NCBI GenBank assembly: GCA_021443565.1
Contig: JABUTS010000133.1
Span: 1 to 33,296 of the forward strand
From: Bacteroidales bacterium
GTDB taxonomy: Bacteria; Bacteroidota; Bacteroidia; Bacteroidales; UBA932
Direction: 5' to 3'
Length of the DNA: 33,296 bases
The notes beneath the pieces were generated by a model. The model was not told the origin of the DNA. It saw only the letters and a list, made by a program, of their open reading frames with translations, and did not search any database. Positions 18,250 to 28,029 of this stretch are shown one piece after another; the stretch's first letter is position 1, and every line of letters begins with the position of its first letter. The translations under genes were made by a program, and so were the position numbers.

Positions 18250-19500
18250 ATGAAGAACAAAATCATAATATCGGCAGCCGCAGTTCTTGCCGCAATTCCG
18301 GGACTCTTATCCTGCCGTGGAGGGGCTGAAGGCAGCGCCTCACAAGCGGACAGTCTTGCGATTGCTGACAGCATCCCGGCCATAGGTTTCAAGGACTATG
18401 ACATGGTGAAGGTGGAAACCGAACTGCGCAGCGGGGAGGTTTTCGGAAGCATGATGGGAAGACTCGGTATCGACGGTGCCCGCTCCGCAGTGCTGGCTGA
18501 AGCTTGCGATACCATCTTCAACCTGCGCAAATTGCGTGCGGGCAACAAGGTGGACGCATTTTTCGCCGATTCGGCGTCGGCTGAAGCCCTATCCTCCCCC
18601 GCCTATGTGGTTTACCATGAATCAAGAACCAGCGCCGTGGTTTTCGATTGTGGAGACAGCGTGGCGGTTTGGAGATACGTCAAACCGGTCGAAACCCAGC
18701 TCCTGGCAACGGACATCACCATCAGCAACTCCCTTTGGGTGGACATGAAGGAAGCGGGAGCAGACCCTCTGCTCATACTCAAGATAGAGGAGATTTACGA
18801 GTGGACAGTGGATTTTTTCAGTCTTCAGAAAGGTGACCGTTTCCGTGCCGCATACCGCCAGAGCCTCTGTGACGGCGAGGTCATATCAGTGGACAAGATA
18901 GAGTATGCTGTATTCAACCGCGAGGAAAAGGAGATTCCCGCAATATATTTCGACCAGGGTGACGGGGGCAACAAATGGTGGAACGGGAAGGGCGAAAGCC
19001 TCAGGAAGGCCTTTCTCAAGGCTCCGCTTCAGTTTTCAAGGATAAGTTCGGGCTTCTCTTATGCACGCAGGCACCCCATCTCGGGCAAGGTACGCGCCCA
19101 TACTGCCGTAGACTATGCGGCACCCATGGGGACACCTGTCAGGAGCATAGGCAACGGAAGTGTCATCAGCGCCGGCTGGGCGGGAGGCGGAGGAAATACC
19201 GTCAAGATACGCCACGCCAACGGATATGTAACGTCCTACATGCATCTTTCGAGATATGCTTCCGGGATAAAGGCGGGGGCTGCGGTCAGTCAGGGACAGG
19301 TGATAGGCTATGTGGGCAGTACGGGCTCAAGCACAGGACCTCATCTCGACTTCAGGGTTTACAAGAACGGCACCGCCATCAACCCCCTCAGAATGGAAGC
19401 CCCGAGCGAGGCCCCTATAAACAAGGAAAATCTCCCTGCACTGGATTCGGCATGGCACTGCGGCACCGCCCTTCTTGACAGCCTTCTAAGGGAAAGATAA
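18250..19500 (+). CDS. M23 family metallopeptidase (LytM/lysostaphin-like) lipoprotein
   Basis: Lipobox LLSC; HTAVDYAAPMGTPVRSIGNG, GNTVKIRHANGYVTSYMHL, GSTGSSTGPHLDFRVYKNGTAINPL. Confidence 0.92.
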   Translation: MKNKIIISAAAVLAAIPGLLSCRGGAEGSASQADSLAIADSIPAIGFKDYDMVKVETELRSGEVFGSMMGRLGIDGARSAVLAEACDTIFNLRKLRAGNKVDAFFADSASAEALSSPAYVVYHESRTSAVVFDCGDSVAVWRYVKPVETQLLATDITISNSLWVDMKEAGADPLLILKIEEIYEWTVDFFSLQKGDRFRAAYRQSLCDGEVISVDKIEYAVFNREEKEIPAIYFDQGDGGNKWWNGKGESLRKAFLKAPLQFSRISSGFSYARRHPISGKVRAHTAVDYAAPMGTPVRSIGNGSVISAGWAGGGGNTVKIRHANGYVTSYMHLSRYASGIKAGAAVSQGQVIGYVGSTGSSTGPHLDFRVYKNGTAINPLRMEAPSEAPINKENLPALDSAWHCGTALLDSLLRER

Positions 19501-19502
19501 GC

Positions 19503-20297
19503 CTATTCAATCACAAGTTCCACCGGACAATGGTCGGAACCCATGGTTTCCTGATGGATGCAGGCTGAAACCAGCCTTCCTGTCAAATCGGCCGCCTCTC
19601 CCAGCCCGGCATTGCTGGTCAGGAAGTAGTCTATGCGCCAGCCCACGTTCCTTGAGCGAGCCGCCATCCTGTATGACCACCACGAATACTGATCCTTCGC
19701 GTCGGGGAAGAAGTGACGGAAGGTATCGGTGAAGCCAGCCCCGAGCAGGGCTGTCATCTTCGCCCTTTCCTCGTCTGAGAAGCCTGCGTTCATGTGGTTG
19801 GTGGAAGGATTCTTAAGGTCTATCTCATTGTGTGCCACGTTCATGTCGCCGCATACAATCACGCCCTTGGCAGGCCTGCCGTCCCGTCCTGCGGCGAGCG
19901 AGCAGAGATACGCGCGGAAGTCGTCCTCCCACCTCTGGCGGTAGTCAAGCCGCCTGAGTCCGTCCTGGGAATTCGGCACATACACGTTCACAAGATAGAA
20001 ATCCTCCATCTCCAGGGTTATCACACGGCCCTCATGGTCATGTTCGTCAATTCCTATTCCGTAACTTACCGAAAGCGGGGTATGGCGGGTGAAGACAGCC
20101 GTCCCGGAGTAACCCTTCTTGTCGGCATAGTTCCAATATGACTGGTAGCCTAGGAAATTGAGATCAAGCTGGCCTTCAGAAAGCTTGGTTTCCTGAAGGC
20201 AGAAGAAATCGGCGTCATAGCTTTCGAAGATCTCCGTAAAGCCCTTGCCCAACACGGCTCTGAGGCCGTTTACGTTCCAGGATATGAATTTCATCAT
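19503..20297 (-). CDS. xth: Exodeoxyribonuclease III / AP endonuclease
   Basis: [60 protein letters not shown]. Start overlaps the cysS stop. Confidence 0.93.
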   Translation of the reverse strand: MMKFISWNVNGLRAVLGKGFTEIFESYDADFFCLQETKLSEGQLDLNFLGYQSYWNYADKKGYSGTAVFTRHTPLSVSYGIGIDEHDHEGRVITLEMEDFYLVNVYVPNSQDGLRRLDYRQRWEDDFRAYLCSLAAGRDGRPAKGVIVCGDMNVAHNEIDLKNPSTNHMNAGFSDEERAKMTALLGAGFTDTFRHFFPDAKDQYSWWSYRMAARSRNVGWRIDYFLTSNAGLGEAADLTGRLVSACIHQETMGSDHCPVELVIE

Positions 20298-21859
20298 TCC
20301 AAAGTCCATTCAGCGCCGTCCCTGGTGTCCTTGACAACAATGCCGAGGGCCTTGAGGGAATCGCGTATCTTGTCCGAAGTTGCCCAATCTTTGTTCTCCT
20401 TGGCGGTCCTGCGGCTTTCGAGAACCATCTCCATCAGCCCTGCTATGGTCTTGGCAGCCTTGCCTCCGCCGTTTTCCTCCTCGCGAAGTCCGAGCACGCC
20501 ATAGACGATGTTGTCGAACAGGTCGAGCAGCACCCTGAAATCCTTTGCACCGAGTTTCATCTTCTTCTCCTTTGCAGAGTTTATCACGCGCACCGCATCG
20601 AAAAGCTGCGCAACCGCGATAGGGGTGTTCATGTCGTCGCAAAGCGCATCATATACCGCTGAGGCAATCTTTGCAACCTCTTCACTGTCAGCGTCGAAGC
20701 TGTCCGGAGCGACGGAGTTCAGATATTCGCCATATGCAAGTTCGTGAGCCTTATGGCCTTCTGTTCCGAGAAGCTCCTGCTGAACGCCGGCTGTCGCTGC
20801 GAGGATACGAAGGTCCTTCGCAGCGGCCAGTATTCTCTTAAGTCCCTTTTCAGCGGCCTGAAGCGCGGCATTGCTGAAGTCGAGAGTTCCGCGATAGTGG
20901 GCCTGGAGTATGAAGAAGCGTATGGTCATTGGGCTGTAGGCCTGCTCGAGCACGGCATGATTTCCAGAGAAAAGCTCAGGCAGTGTGATGAAGTTGCCGA
21001 GCGACTTGCCCATCTTCTGGCCGTTGATGGTTATCATGTTGTTGTGCACCCAATACCTGACTCCCCTTGTGCCGCGCATCGCCACGTTCTGGGCAATCTC
21101 GCACTCGTGGTGAGGGAACATCAGGTCCATTCCTCCGCCGTGTATGTCAAATTCACCGCCAAGGTACTTTTCTCCCATGACAGAGCACTCGAGATGCCAC
21201 CCCGGGAAGCCCTGTCCCCAAGGAGAGTTCCACCTCATTATATGCTGGGGCTCGGCCTTTTTCCATATCGCGAAGTCGAAAGGAGCCTTCTTGTCGTCCT
21301 GACCATCGAGGGCTCTGGTGCCTTCAAGCGTATCGTCCAGGTTGCGGCCGGAAAGTATGCCGTAGTGATGGTCCCGGTTGTACTTGCGCACGTCGAAATA
21401 TATGCTGCCGTTACTTTCGTAGGCATAGCCGGACTCAAGAATCTGCTTTACCGCCTCGATCTGCTCAAGAATATGGCCCGAAGCCCGCGGCTCGATTGAC
21501 GGAGGCGCCACATTCAGCATCCTCATTGCATCATGATAGCGGAGGGTATAGGACTGCACGACCTCCATTGGCTCGAGCTGCTCCAACCTCGCCTTCTTTG
21601 CAATCTTGTCCTCACCCTCGTCGGCATCATGCTCGAGATGGCCCACGTCGGTGATGTTGCGGACATAGCGAACCTTGTAGCCGAGATGTCGGAACAGCTT
21701 CGACAGGACATCGTAGGTAACGCCGGGCCTTGCATGGCCGAGGTGAGCGTCGCCATATACCGTAGGTCCGCAGACATACATGCCCACGTGGCCCGGGTTC
21801 ACGCTTCTGAATATCTCCTTCTGGTGGGAGAGGGTATTGGTCAAAAATATATCTCTCAT
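20294..21859 (-). CDS. cysS: Cysteinyl-tRNA synthetase
   Basis: [55 protein letters not shown]. Start at MRDIFLTNT. Confidence 0.95.
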   Translation of the reverse strand: MRDIFLTNTLSHQKEIFRSVNPGHVGMYVCGPTVYGDAHLGHARPGVTYDVLSKLFRHLGYKVRYVRNITDVGHLEHDADEGEDKIAKKARLEQLEPMEVVQSYTLRYHDAMRMLNVAPPSIEPRASGHILEQIEAVKQILESGYAYESNGSIYFDVRKYNRDHHYGILSGRNLDDTLEGTRALDGQDDKKAPFDFAIWKKAEPQHIMRWNSPWGQGFPGWHLECSVMGEKYLGGEFDIHGGGMDLMFPHHECEIAQNVAMRGTRGVRYWVHNNMITINGQKMGKSLGNFITLPELFSGNHAVLEQAYSPMTIRFFILQAHYRGTLDFSNAALQAAEKGLKRILAAAKDLRILAATAGVQQELLGTEGHKAHELAYGEYLNSVAPDSFDADSEEVAKIASAVYDALCDDMNTPIAVAQLFDAVRVINSAKEKKMKLGAKDFRVLLDLFDNIVYGVLGLREEENGGGKAAKTIAGLMEMVLESRRTAKENKDWATSDKIRDSLKALGIVVKDTRDGAEWTLE

Positions 21860-21929
21860 GTCAAAATGCAATTTGTGCGAATATAAAAAATAACTTGCAT
21901 CATTCCCGTCCTGTTTCGGGATTTTGTCG

Positions 21930-23309
21930 TCACTCCCGGCCTTTTTCCTTGAAGACTTTCAGCTGGGTCAGAAGGAGTATGCCGGCCAGCACGGCACCGA
22001 GGGCATCGCTTATCGTGGCGCTGGCACAGACCCCCGCCATGCCGTCGCCCCATCCCATGCTGATGAAAAGTTTGGGTATCAGGATGCAGAGCGGCGCGAG
22101 AAAGAGTACCTGGCGGGAAAGGCTTGTCACTATTGCTATCCACGGCTTGTCAATGGACTGGAAGAAATTCGAATTGGTGATGGTGAAGCCTATCAGCGGA
22201 GCCATGACCAGCAGGAAAGGAAGGGCAAAGGCGCTGACTTCGAGCAGCTCCGCATCCGCCGTGAATGCCCTGACCAGCAGCCTCGGGAAGGCGAGGCAGA
22301 GCACTGAGCCGGCAAGTCCAAGAAGCACGTTCACCTTCATCGTGAGCATAAAGACCTCCTTGAGACGGCCGGGCCGTCCAGCACCGTAATTGTAACCGGC
22401 TATAGGCTGCATGCCCTGACATATTCCTATCATCACCATGCACAGCAGGCTGGTGAAGGTGTTCACTATTCCCAAAGCTCCCACTCCCAAGTCTCCGGCG
22501 TAGCGTATGACCTGGGTGTTCAGAAGCGCCACGACCGCAGATGCGGCAAGGTTCATGAGGAAGGGGCTCATGCCTATGAGCAGTATGTTCTTGAAAATGT
22601 AGAATCTCGGTTTCCAGGCATGGCTACGGAAGCGGATGAAGCTCGAAGGGCTGATGAAATGCGCGACGGCAAGCACGGAAGTCGTTGCCATCGAGATGGT
22701 TGTCGCCCATGCCGCGCCGGCGATGCCCGCATCGAACACATAGATGAAAATCGGGTCCAGAATCATGTTCAGCAGTGCTCCGCTCACCATTATGTACATG
22801 GACCTCATCGGGTAGCCGGTGGCTCTGATGAGGCCTGTAAGGTTGAAAGTGAGAGTCGTGAAGAACATGCCGGGAAGGACTATGAGCATATATTCACGCG
22901 CATAGCTGATTGTCTGGTCGGTGGCGCCGAACAGAATGAGCACCTTGTCCATGAAGGCATAGCCTCCGCTCAGGAAGACCATGCCGAAGAAGAAGGTCAG
23001 GAGGAGGCTGTTCCCGAGTATGTTCTCCGCCCAGTTGATGTCCTTCCTGCCAAGCACTATGGACATTCTTGCCGCCGAGCCCACTCCCACGAGGGAGCCG
23101 AGGGCGTGGATGGCGTTGATGACCGGCAAGGTTATGACCAGACCGGAAATGGCCAGCGGGCCGACCCCCTGCCCGATGAAGATGCGGTCGGCGATATTAT
23201 ATATGGATGCTATTATCTGTGTTATGACAGCAGGAAGGGCATAAGTCCACAATAGCGACTTTATGCTGCCGGTTTCCAGTTCCTGCGTCCTGTCCTTTTT
23301 CATTTCCAT
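21930..23309 (-). CDS. MATE family efflux transporter
   Basis: 12-TM-type protein; [52 protein letters not shown]. Start set to [10 protein letters not shown], downstream of the -7 box at 23375-23368. Confidence 0.9.
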   Translation of the reverse strand: MEMKKDRTQELETGSIKSLLWTYALPAVITQIIASIYNIADRIFIGQGVGPLAISGLVITLPVINAIHALGSLVGVGSAARMSIVLGRKDINWAENILGNSLLLTFFFGMVFLSGGYAFMDKVLILFGATDQTISYAREYMLIVLPGMFFTTLTFNLTGLIRATGYPMRSMYIMVSGALLNMILDPIFIYVFDAGIAGAAWATTISMATTSVLAVAHFISPSSFIRFRSHAWKPRFYIFKNILLIGMSPFLMNLAASAVVALLNTQVIRYAGDLGVGALGIVNTFTSLLCMVMIGICQGMQPIAGYNYGAGRPGRLKEVFMLTMKVNVLLGLAGSVLCLAFPRLLVRAFTADAELLEVSAFALPFLLVMAPLIGFTITNSNFFQSIDKPWIAIVTSLSRQVLFLAPLCILIPKLFISMGWGDGMAGVCASATISDALGAVLAGILLLTQLKVFKEKGRE

Positions 23310-23367
23310 ACTCCGATGCCCCCTGTTCTTCGAGGGCAAAAAAACCAAATTATGACAAAAACGCCGG

Positions 23368-23375
23368 CAAAGGTA
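23368..23375 (-). promoter_or_regulatory. -7 element of the MATE transporter promoter
   Basis: Minus-strand TACCTTTG followed by C. Confidence 0.45.
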
Positions 23376-23428
23376 CAATTTTTTCGTCATGCATTTCATG
23401 GGAATACGGAAGTGGAGGACGGAGGCTA

Positions 23429-23460
23429 TTTGAAAAAACGGACAAATAATAATAACTTTG
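23429..23460 (+). promoter_or_regulatory. Promoter of the tRNA-Gln / outer-membrane protein unit
   Basis: TTTG (23429-23432)-N20-TAACTTTG (23453-23460). Confidence 0.7.
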
Positions 23461-23470
23461 CAGACGGTAC

Positions 23471-23541
23471 TGAGATATGGTGTAACGGTAGCACATGGGA
23501 TTTTGGTTCCTCTAGTCGTGGTTCGAATCCACGTATCTCAA
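23471..23541 (+). tRNA. tRNA-Gln (anticodon TTG)
   Basis: Acceptor TGAGATA/TATCTCA; D arm GTG...CAC; anticodon loop TTTTGGT; T arm CGTGG-TTCGAAT-CCACG. CCA not encoded. Anticodon stem has a T27-C43 mismatch and a G-U pair. Confidence 0.92.
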
Positions 23542-23542
23542 C

Positions 23543-24244
23543 ATGAAAAAGCTAATCGCAGCCATATTTTCTTTATTTGTGCTTGCATCGGCAGCGGGCG
23601 CCCAGCCCCGTTTTGGCGAGCCTCGCTTCAAGCCGGATTTCTACGGTTCAAAGGCCTTGGGCCTCAGAGGAGGTGTCCAGGGCGTCGACCTCGACTATCA
23701 GCTGTGGACGGGAGCCATGAGTTTCCTGGAGTTCGACGGAGGAATGGAGTTCGGCCACGGTGCATGCTGGCAGAATATCCCGTCGGAGGAGGTGCGCAAA
23801 GGTTCGGGAGTGAGGGGGACCATACTCTACAACAGGCTGCTCGAAGGAGGATTCTTCCCGAGAAGCAGCGGATGGACAACTTTCTTCGGATTGGGATTCA
23901 CGACGGGCTATGTCCAGGATGTCGTGAGATTTTCCAGGAAGGAGATGGACAGCTACGCCTCACAACTCATAGACCCCGACAAACTGGGCCTTTCGGAAAT
24001 AGCGGGAAAGAACCAGAGGGCCATGGGCTTCATGTTCGGCTTATGCCTGAATCTTGGGATAGAATACTCCTTCGTCACAGTTCCGGCCGAGATTTCCTTT
24101 GACGTGCGCCCTGTTTTCGGATGTCATGTGAACGAAAGGCTGACCAGCGGCGGATTCACCATTGAGGACAGCAGGAAGAAGGGGTTTTACACCTACGGGC
24201 TCTGGGGTTTCATCCCGAGCGTCTCCATCAGATACAGTTTCTAA
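23543..24244 (+). CDS. Outer-membrane beta-barrel-like secreted protein
   Basis: Signal peptide MKKLIAAIFSLFVLASAAGAQ; alternating beta-strand pattern; ends in aromatic IRYSF. Confidence 0.75.
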   Translation: MKKLIAAIFSLFVLASAAGAQPRFGEPRFKPDFYGSKALGLRGGVQGVDLDYQLWTGAMSFLEFDGGMEFGHGACWQNIPSEEVRKGSGVRGTILYNRLLEGGFFPRSSGWTTFFGLGFTTGYVQDVVRFSRKEMDSYASQLIDPDKLGLSEIAGKNQRAMGFMFGLCLNLGIEYSFVTVPAEISFDVRPVFGCHVNERLTSGGFTIEDSRKKGFYTYGLWGFIPSVSIRYSF

Positions 24245-25668
24245 TCCTTCCAGCACTCAAGGTCGTTGATGATTTCAGGCATGGAGGAAGCATGGAAGGT
24301 CGGATTGCAGATACCGGCCTTTTTCTGGGACACATAGTCTTCGAGCAGCTTGAAGGCGTGCCGGCCGAGCGCCGTGATGGCGATGAGATTGGTCAGCGTC
24401 ATGAGCGCCATGAAAAAGTCGACGACGCTCCACGCAAGTTCAAGGCTGGCCACCGCTCCGAAAAATATAACCAGCACGCAGGAAAACAGCCTGTAGACGT
24501 TTAGTGCCCATCCCTTTTTCGTAAGGTACATGACATTGACCTCACCGTAATAATAATTGCCGACTATGGTGCTGAAGGCGAATAGCAGTATTGCCAGGGC
24601 TATGAAATAGTTGCCGAAAATGCCCACCTCGCTTTCCAGGGCTGCCTGGGTGAGGACTATGCCGTTGAGCCCGTTATGGTGCTGGCCGCTGATGAGTATC
24701 ATGAATGCCGTGCAGCTGCAGATGACCAGGGTGTCGAAGAACACGCCGAGAGCCTGGATGAGCCCCTGCTTCACGGGATGGCTGGCATGGGCGGTCGCCG
24801 CAGCATTAGGAGCGGATCCCTCGCCCGCCTCGTTGCTGAAGAGTCCACGCTTGATACCATTCATCAATGCGGCGCCCATTCCTCCTCCCGCCACCTGCCT
24901 GATGCCGAAGGCGCTCTCGGATATTTCTCTGAATACGGCGGGAACAAGGTCCAGGTTCATAACTATCACAACTATGGACAATATCAGATAACCCGCAGCC
25001 ATTACAGGAACCAGCACGCTGCTTACCCGTGCGACCCTCTGCACGCCTCCTATCGCTGTAACAAGTATCGAAACTGCTATGACAGCACCCGTCACGACAG
25101 GGTTGAGACTGAAAGAATTATTGAGAGCCCCGCATATGGTGTTGGTCTGGATGGCATTATTGGCAATGCCGAAGGCCATGATGATGAGGATTGCGAAAAG
25201 TTTGCCCATTCCCGGACTATGAAGCCCGTATTTCATATAGTAGGCGGGGCCACCTATGAACGAATCTTTACCTTTGCGCTTGTAGAGCTGGGCTAGTGTA
25301 GCCTCCACGAAGGCCGTGGCAGCCCCGAGAACCGCCATCACCCACATCCAGAATACCGCCCCGGGTCCACCCACAGCGATGGCAGTCGCGACCCCGGCAA
25401 TGTTTCCGGTTCCTATTCTCGATGCGAGGGAGACTGCGAAAGCCTGAAAGGACGAAATGCTTTTCTTCCCCTCATTCCCGCTGCTACCCGATTCTCCCAG
25501 GGCCCTGAACATCTCGCGGAACAGGCGGAACTGCACGCCCTTTGACCGTATGGTGAACCACAACGCACATAAAATCAGCAAGGTGATGAGGAAATAGGTC
25601 CAAATGACGTCGTTGAAAGACGTCAGGGCTTTGTTCAGAAAGCCTTCCGTTGAGAAAATACTGTCCAT
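24241..25668 (-). CDS. Alanine/glycine:cation symporter (AGCS) family
   Basis: ASRIGTGNIAGVATAIAVGGPGAVFWMWVMAVLGAATAFVEATLAQLYK, GLFSNEAGEGSAPNAAATA. Confidence 0.94.
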   Translation of the reverse strand: MDSIFSTEGFLNKALTSFNDVIWTYFLITLLILCALWFTIRSKGVQFRLFREMFRALGESGSSGNEGKKSISSFQAFAVSLASRIGTGNIAGVATAIAVGGPGAVFWMWVMAVLGAATAFVEATLAQLYKRKGKDSFIGGPAYYMKYGLHSPGMGKLFAILIIMAFGIANNAIQTNTICGALNNSFSLNPVVTGAVIAVSILVTAIGGVQRVARVSSVLVPVMAAGYLILSIVVIVMNLDLVPAVFREISESAFGIRQVAGGGMGAALMNGIKRGLFSNEAGEGSAPNAAATAHASHPVKQGLIQALGVFFDTLVICSCTAFMILISGQHHNGLNGIVLTQAALESEVGIFGNYFIALAILLFAFSTIVGNYYYGEVNVMYLTKKGWALNVYRLFSCVLVIFFGAVASLELAWSVVDFFMALMTLTNLIAITALGRHAFKLLEDYVSQKKAGICNPTFHASSMPEIINDLECWKD

Positions 25669-25690
25669 TGGCGGGGTTGGTTCGTTTATG

Positions 25691-25698
25691 CAAATGTA
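25691..25698 (-). promoter_or_regulatory. -7 element of the AGCS symporter promoter
   Basis: Minus-strand TACATTTG followed by C. Confidence 0.5.
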
Positions 25699-25761
25699 CT
25701 GAACTCTCTAATAAGTTGCTAACGTAATGCGTCAGAGATGCTGGAACATGGTAAAAAAATG

Positions 25762-25769
25762 TAATTTTG
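25762..25769 (+). promoter_or_regulatory. -7 element upstream of the YgjP-like gene
   Basis: TAATTTTG followed by C. Confidence 0.5.
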
Positions 25770-25804
25770 CCTTTGTTTCCGCCGTTGCGGGACCATGACA
25801 GGAT

Positions 25805-26455
25805 ATGGGGTCAAGAATATACAAGGACGAAGAACTGGGCGATATACTGCTTTGCAAAAGCGCCCGCGCACGCAGGCTGTCGGTCAGCGTGAGTGCCGGC
25901 CGCAAGGTGAGGGTGACCATGCCGTACCATACAAGCTACAACTCAGCCCTCGCATTTTTCCTGCAGTCCCGGGCCTGGGTGATTGAAACCATTGGACGCC
26001 AGAGGCAGAGACAGGCCGGAGCAACCATCGGAGAAGGGGATATGACCTTGCGGGATATGGCCGCACTCGCAGCTGAAAAGCTGCCGGGACGCATTGCCCT
26101 TCTGGCGCAGCGTTACGGCTTCGGCTATGCCGGCCTTCACCTCAAGCACAACCGCAGCAACTGGGGAAGCTGCTCGGCACGCAAGAACATAAACCTGAAC
26201 ATCAATCTCGTACGGCTGCCGCAGGCTCTCTGCGACCATGTGATCATACATGAACTCTGCCACCTCCGGCACATGAACCACGGCGCAGACTTTCACGACC
26301 TGCTTGAGAAACTCACGGCCGACAACATCATGAACCACAGCGACCCGGAGGACCCTTGCGTGAAGGAACTGAAGACGGCGGTGTCGCACAGCCGTTCGCG
26401 CTGGCCCCTCACCCGCGCCGCCAAGGCAATGCAGAAGAAATATCCAATAATATGA
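25805..26455 (+). CDS. YgjP-like (DUF45 / M48-type) metallopeptidase
   Basis: NWGSCSARKNINLNINLVRLPQALCDHVIIHELCHLRHMNHGADFHDLL. Confidence 0.9.
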   Translation: MGSRIYKDEELGDILLCKSARARRLSVSVSAGRKVRVTMPYHTSYNSALAFFLQSRAWVIETIGRQRQRQAGATIGEGDMTLRDMAALAAEKLPGRIALLAQRYGFGYAGLHLKHNRSNWGSCSARKNINLNINLVRLPQALCDHVIIHELCHLRHMNHGADFHDLLEKLTADNIMNHSDPEDPCVKELKTAVSHSRSRWPLTRAAKAMQKKYPII

Positions 26456-27459
26456 TGAAACCAAACTTGCTTATTCCCTCAACGAAAGGCTTCGTTCCAT
26501 TTTCATTCGCCGTTCTTCTCACACTTGCATTGTTTTCCCTTCAGGGCTGCCATCCGGAAAGGGAAAACAATCTCAGGCTGCTTTATTGGAACATCCAGAA
26601 TGGGATGTGGGACGGTCAGGGCGACAATTACGACCGCTTTGTGGACTGGGTAAAGCAGCAGGACCCGGACATCTGCGTCTGGTGCGAGGCCCAGACAATA
26701 TGGAAGACCGACTCTGACAAAGTCCAGCCCAAAGACGAGAGATATCTTGTTGACAACTGGGGCGAACTTGCCGCAAGATATGGTCATGAATACTGGGGCA
26801 TAGGCGGTCACAGGGACAACTATCCTCAGGTAATAACCTCCAAATATCCCATAATTTACGAGAGTCGCATCACGGGCTCGCCGGAGGATACGCTCGTTTC
26901 CCACGGAGCCGGATGGGCGAAGATAGAAAAGAACGGCAGAACCTTCAACATCGTAACCCTCCACACATGGCCCCAGGGCTGGTCGCCTCAGGACGAAGAC
27001 AGGGAAAAATCAAGGGCGGAGCATGGAGGCGACAGATACCGCCGTACGGAAATAGAATACATCTGCAGACACACTCTCGGCCAGGTTCCGGAAGCCGGGG
27101 AACAATACTGGATGATGATGGGTGATTTCAACGCTCCTTCAAGGTTGGACAATGCCCATTACGGCTGGGCTGTGGATGAGCCCCGCTTCCAGGTCCATGA
27201 CTATATGTTGCAGAACACACCTCTGCTGGACGTGATCCACGACTGGCATCCCGGCACCTTCATCCCCTCGGTCGGCAGCAAGGCCAGCCGCATAGACTTT
27301 GTCTATTGCTCGAAGCCTCTCTTCGATCTTGTGCAGGACGCCCGAATAGTCTGGGACGCATACACCACTCCGGAAAGGGACCCTCAGGGGTTATCAAATT
27401 TCTGGAGACCCTCTGACCACCTTCCCATTATAGTGGATTTCAAGGTTAATGAAGAATAA
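26452..27459 (+). CDS. Endonuclease/exonuclease/phosphatase family lipoprotein
   Basis: Lipobox LQGC; LRLLYWNIQNGMWD, VWCEAQT, MMGDFNAPS, SDHLPIIVDFKV. Start ATG overlaps the previous stop (ATGA). Confidence 0.88.
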   Translation: MMKPNLLIPSTKGFVPFSFAVLLTLALFSLQGCHPERENNLRLLYWNIQNGMWDGQGDNYDRFVDWVKQQDPDICVWCEAQTIWKTDSDKVQPKDERYLVDNWGELAARYGHEYWGIGGHRDNYPQVITSKYPIIYESRITGSPEDTLVSHGAGWAKIEKNGRTFNIVTLHTWPQGWSPQDEDREKSRAEHGGDRYRRTEIEYICRHTLGQVPEAGEQYWMMMGDFNAPSRLDNAHYGWAVDEPRFQVHDYMLQNTPLLDVIHDWHPGTFIPSVGSKASRIDFVYCSKPLFDLVQDARIVWDAYTTPERDPQGLSNFWRPSDHLPIIVDFKVNEE

Positions 27460-27463
27460 GTTC

Positions 27464-27493
27464 TTGTTTTATCGGAATTTATGCTTACATTTG
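27464..27493 (+). promoter_or_regulatory. rpsO promoter
   Basis: TTG (27464-27466)-N19-TACATTTG (27486-27493). Confidence 0.75.
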
Positions 27494-27501
27494 CGCCCGC
27501 T

Positions 27502-27526
27502 TGCCGTGACCTCCCGGTCTGCGGCA
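27502..27526 (+). promoter_or_regulatory. Hairpin in the rpsO 5' leader, possible S15 autoregulatory element
   Basis: TGCCG-T-GACC-TCCC-GGTC-TG-CGGCA folds into a two-part stem just after the predicted TSS. Confidence 0.45.
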
Positions 27527-27565
27527 TGTAAGGAACAATTATAAACAATCAAATCTTTTTGTACC

Positions 27566-27841
27566 ATGGCTGAATATTTACAGGCAGACAAGAAGCAGGA
27601 GATTTTCGCGAAGTACGGAAAGTCTAATACGGACACCGGTTCTCCAGAGAGTCAGGTTGCTTTATTTTCCTACCGTATCGCTCACCTTACAGAGCATCTC
27701 AAGAGCAACAAGAAGGACAACGTAACCCGTCGTTCATTGCTCAAGCTCGTCGGTAAGAGGCGTCGCGTGCTTGATTACCTCAAGCAGGTTGACATCGAGA
27801 GATACAGAAATATCGTCAAGGAGCTCGGTCTCCGCAAGTAA
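27566..27841 (+). CDS. rpsO: 30S ribosomal protein S15
   Basis: 91 aa; [53 protein letters not shown]. Confidence 0.98.
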   Translation: MAEYLQADKKQEIFAKYGKSNTDTGSPESQVALFSYRIAHLTEHLKSNKKDNVTRRSLLKLVGKRRRVLDYLKQVDIERYRNIVKELGLRK

Positions 27842-27861
27842 ACCGGCGACGATAGGGAAAC

Positions 27862-27897
27862 AAGGGGGCAGTCCCAAGAGGACCACACCCCTTTTTT
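27862..27897 (+). terminator. Intrinsic terminator/attenuator between rpsO and pnp
   Basis: AAGGGG...CCCCTTTTTT with inner GTCC-CAAGA-GGAC hairpin and a T6 tract. Confidence 0.65.
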
Positions 27898-28029
27898 GTT
27901 GCAATTTAAAGAAGGACTGCAGACAAGATCCGCGGCGGTCCCGAATGAAATACATATAAACGGACAGATACAAAGGACGAAACAGTTTAATCAACTCCCA
28001 TGGGGGGAGGCGGGTCGAAAACAATTCAA

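Noticed and set aside
20744-21499. 251-aa plus-strand ORF opposite cysS
   Set aside because: Antisense shadow with no domain signature.
22620-23255. 211-aa plus-strand ORF opposite the MATE gene
   Set aside because: Low-complexity charged composition, antisense to a clear membrane transporter.
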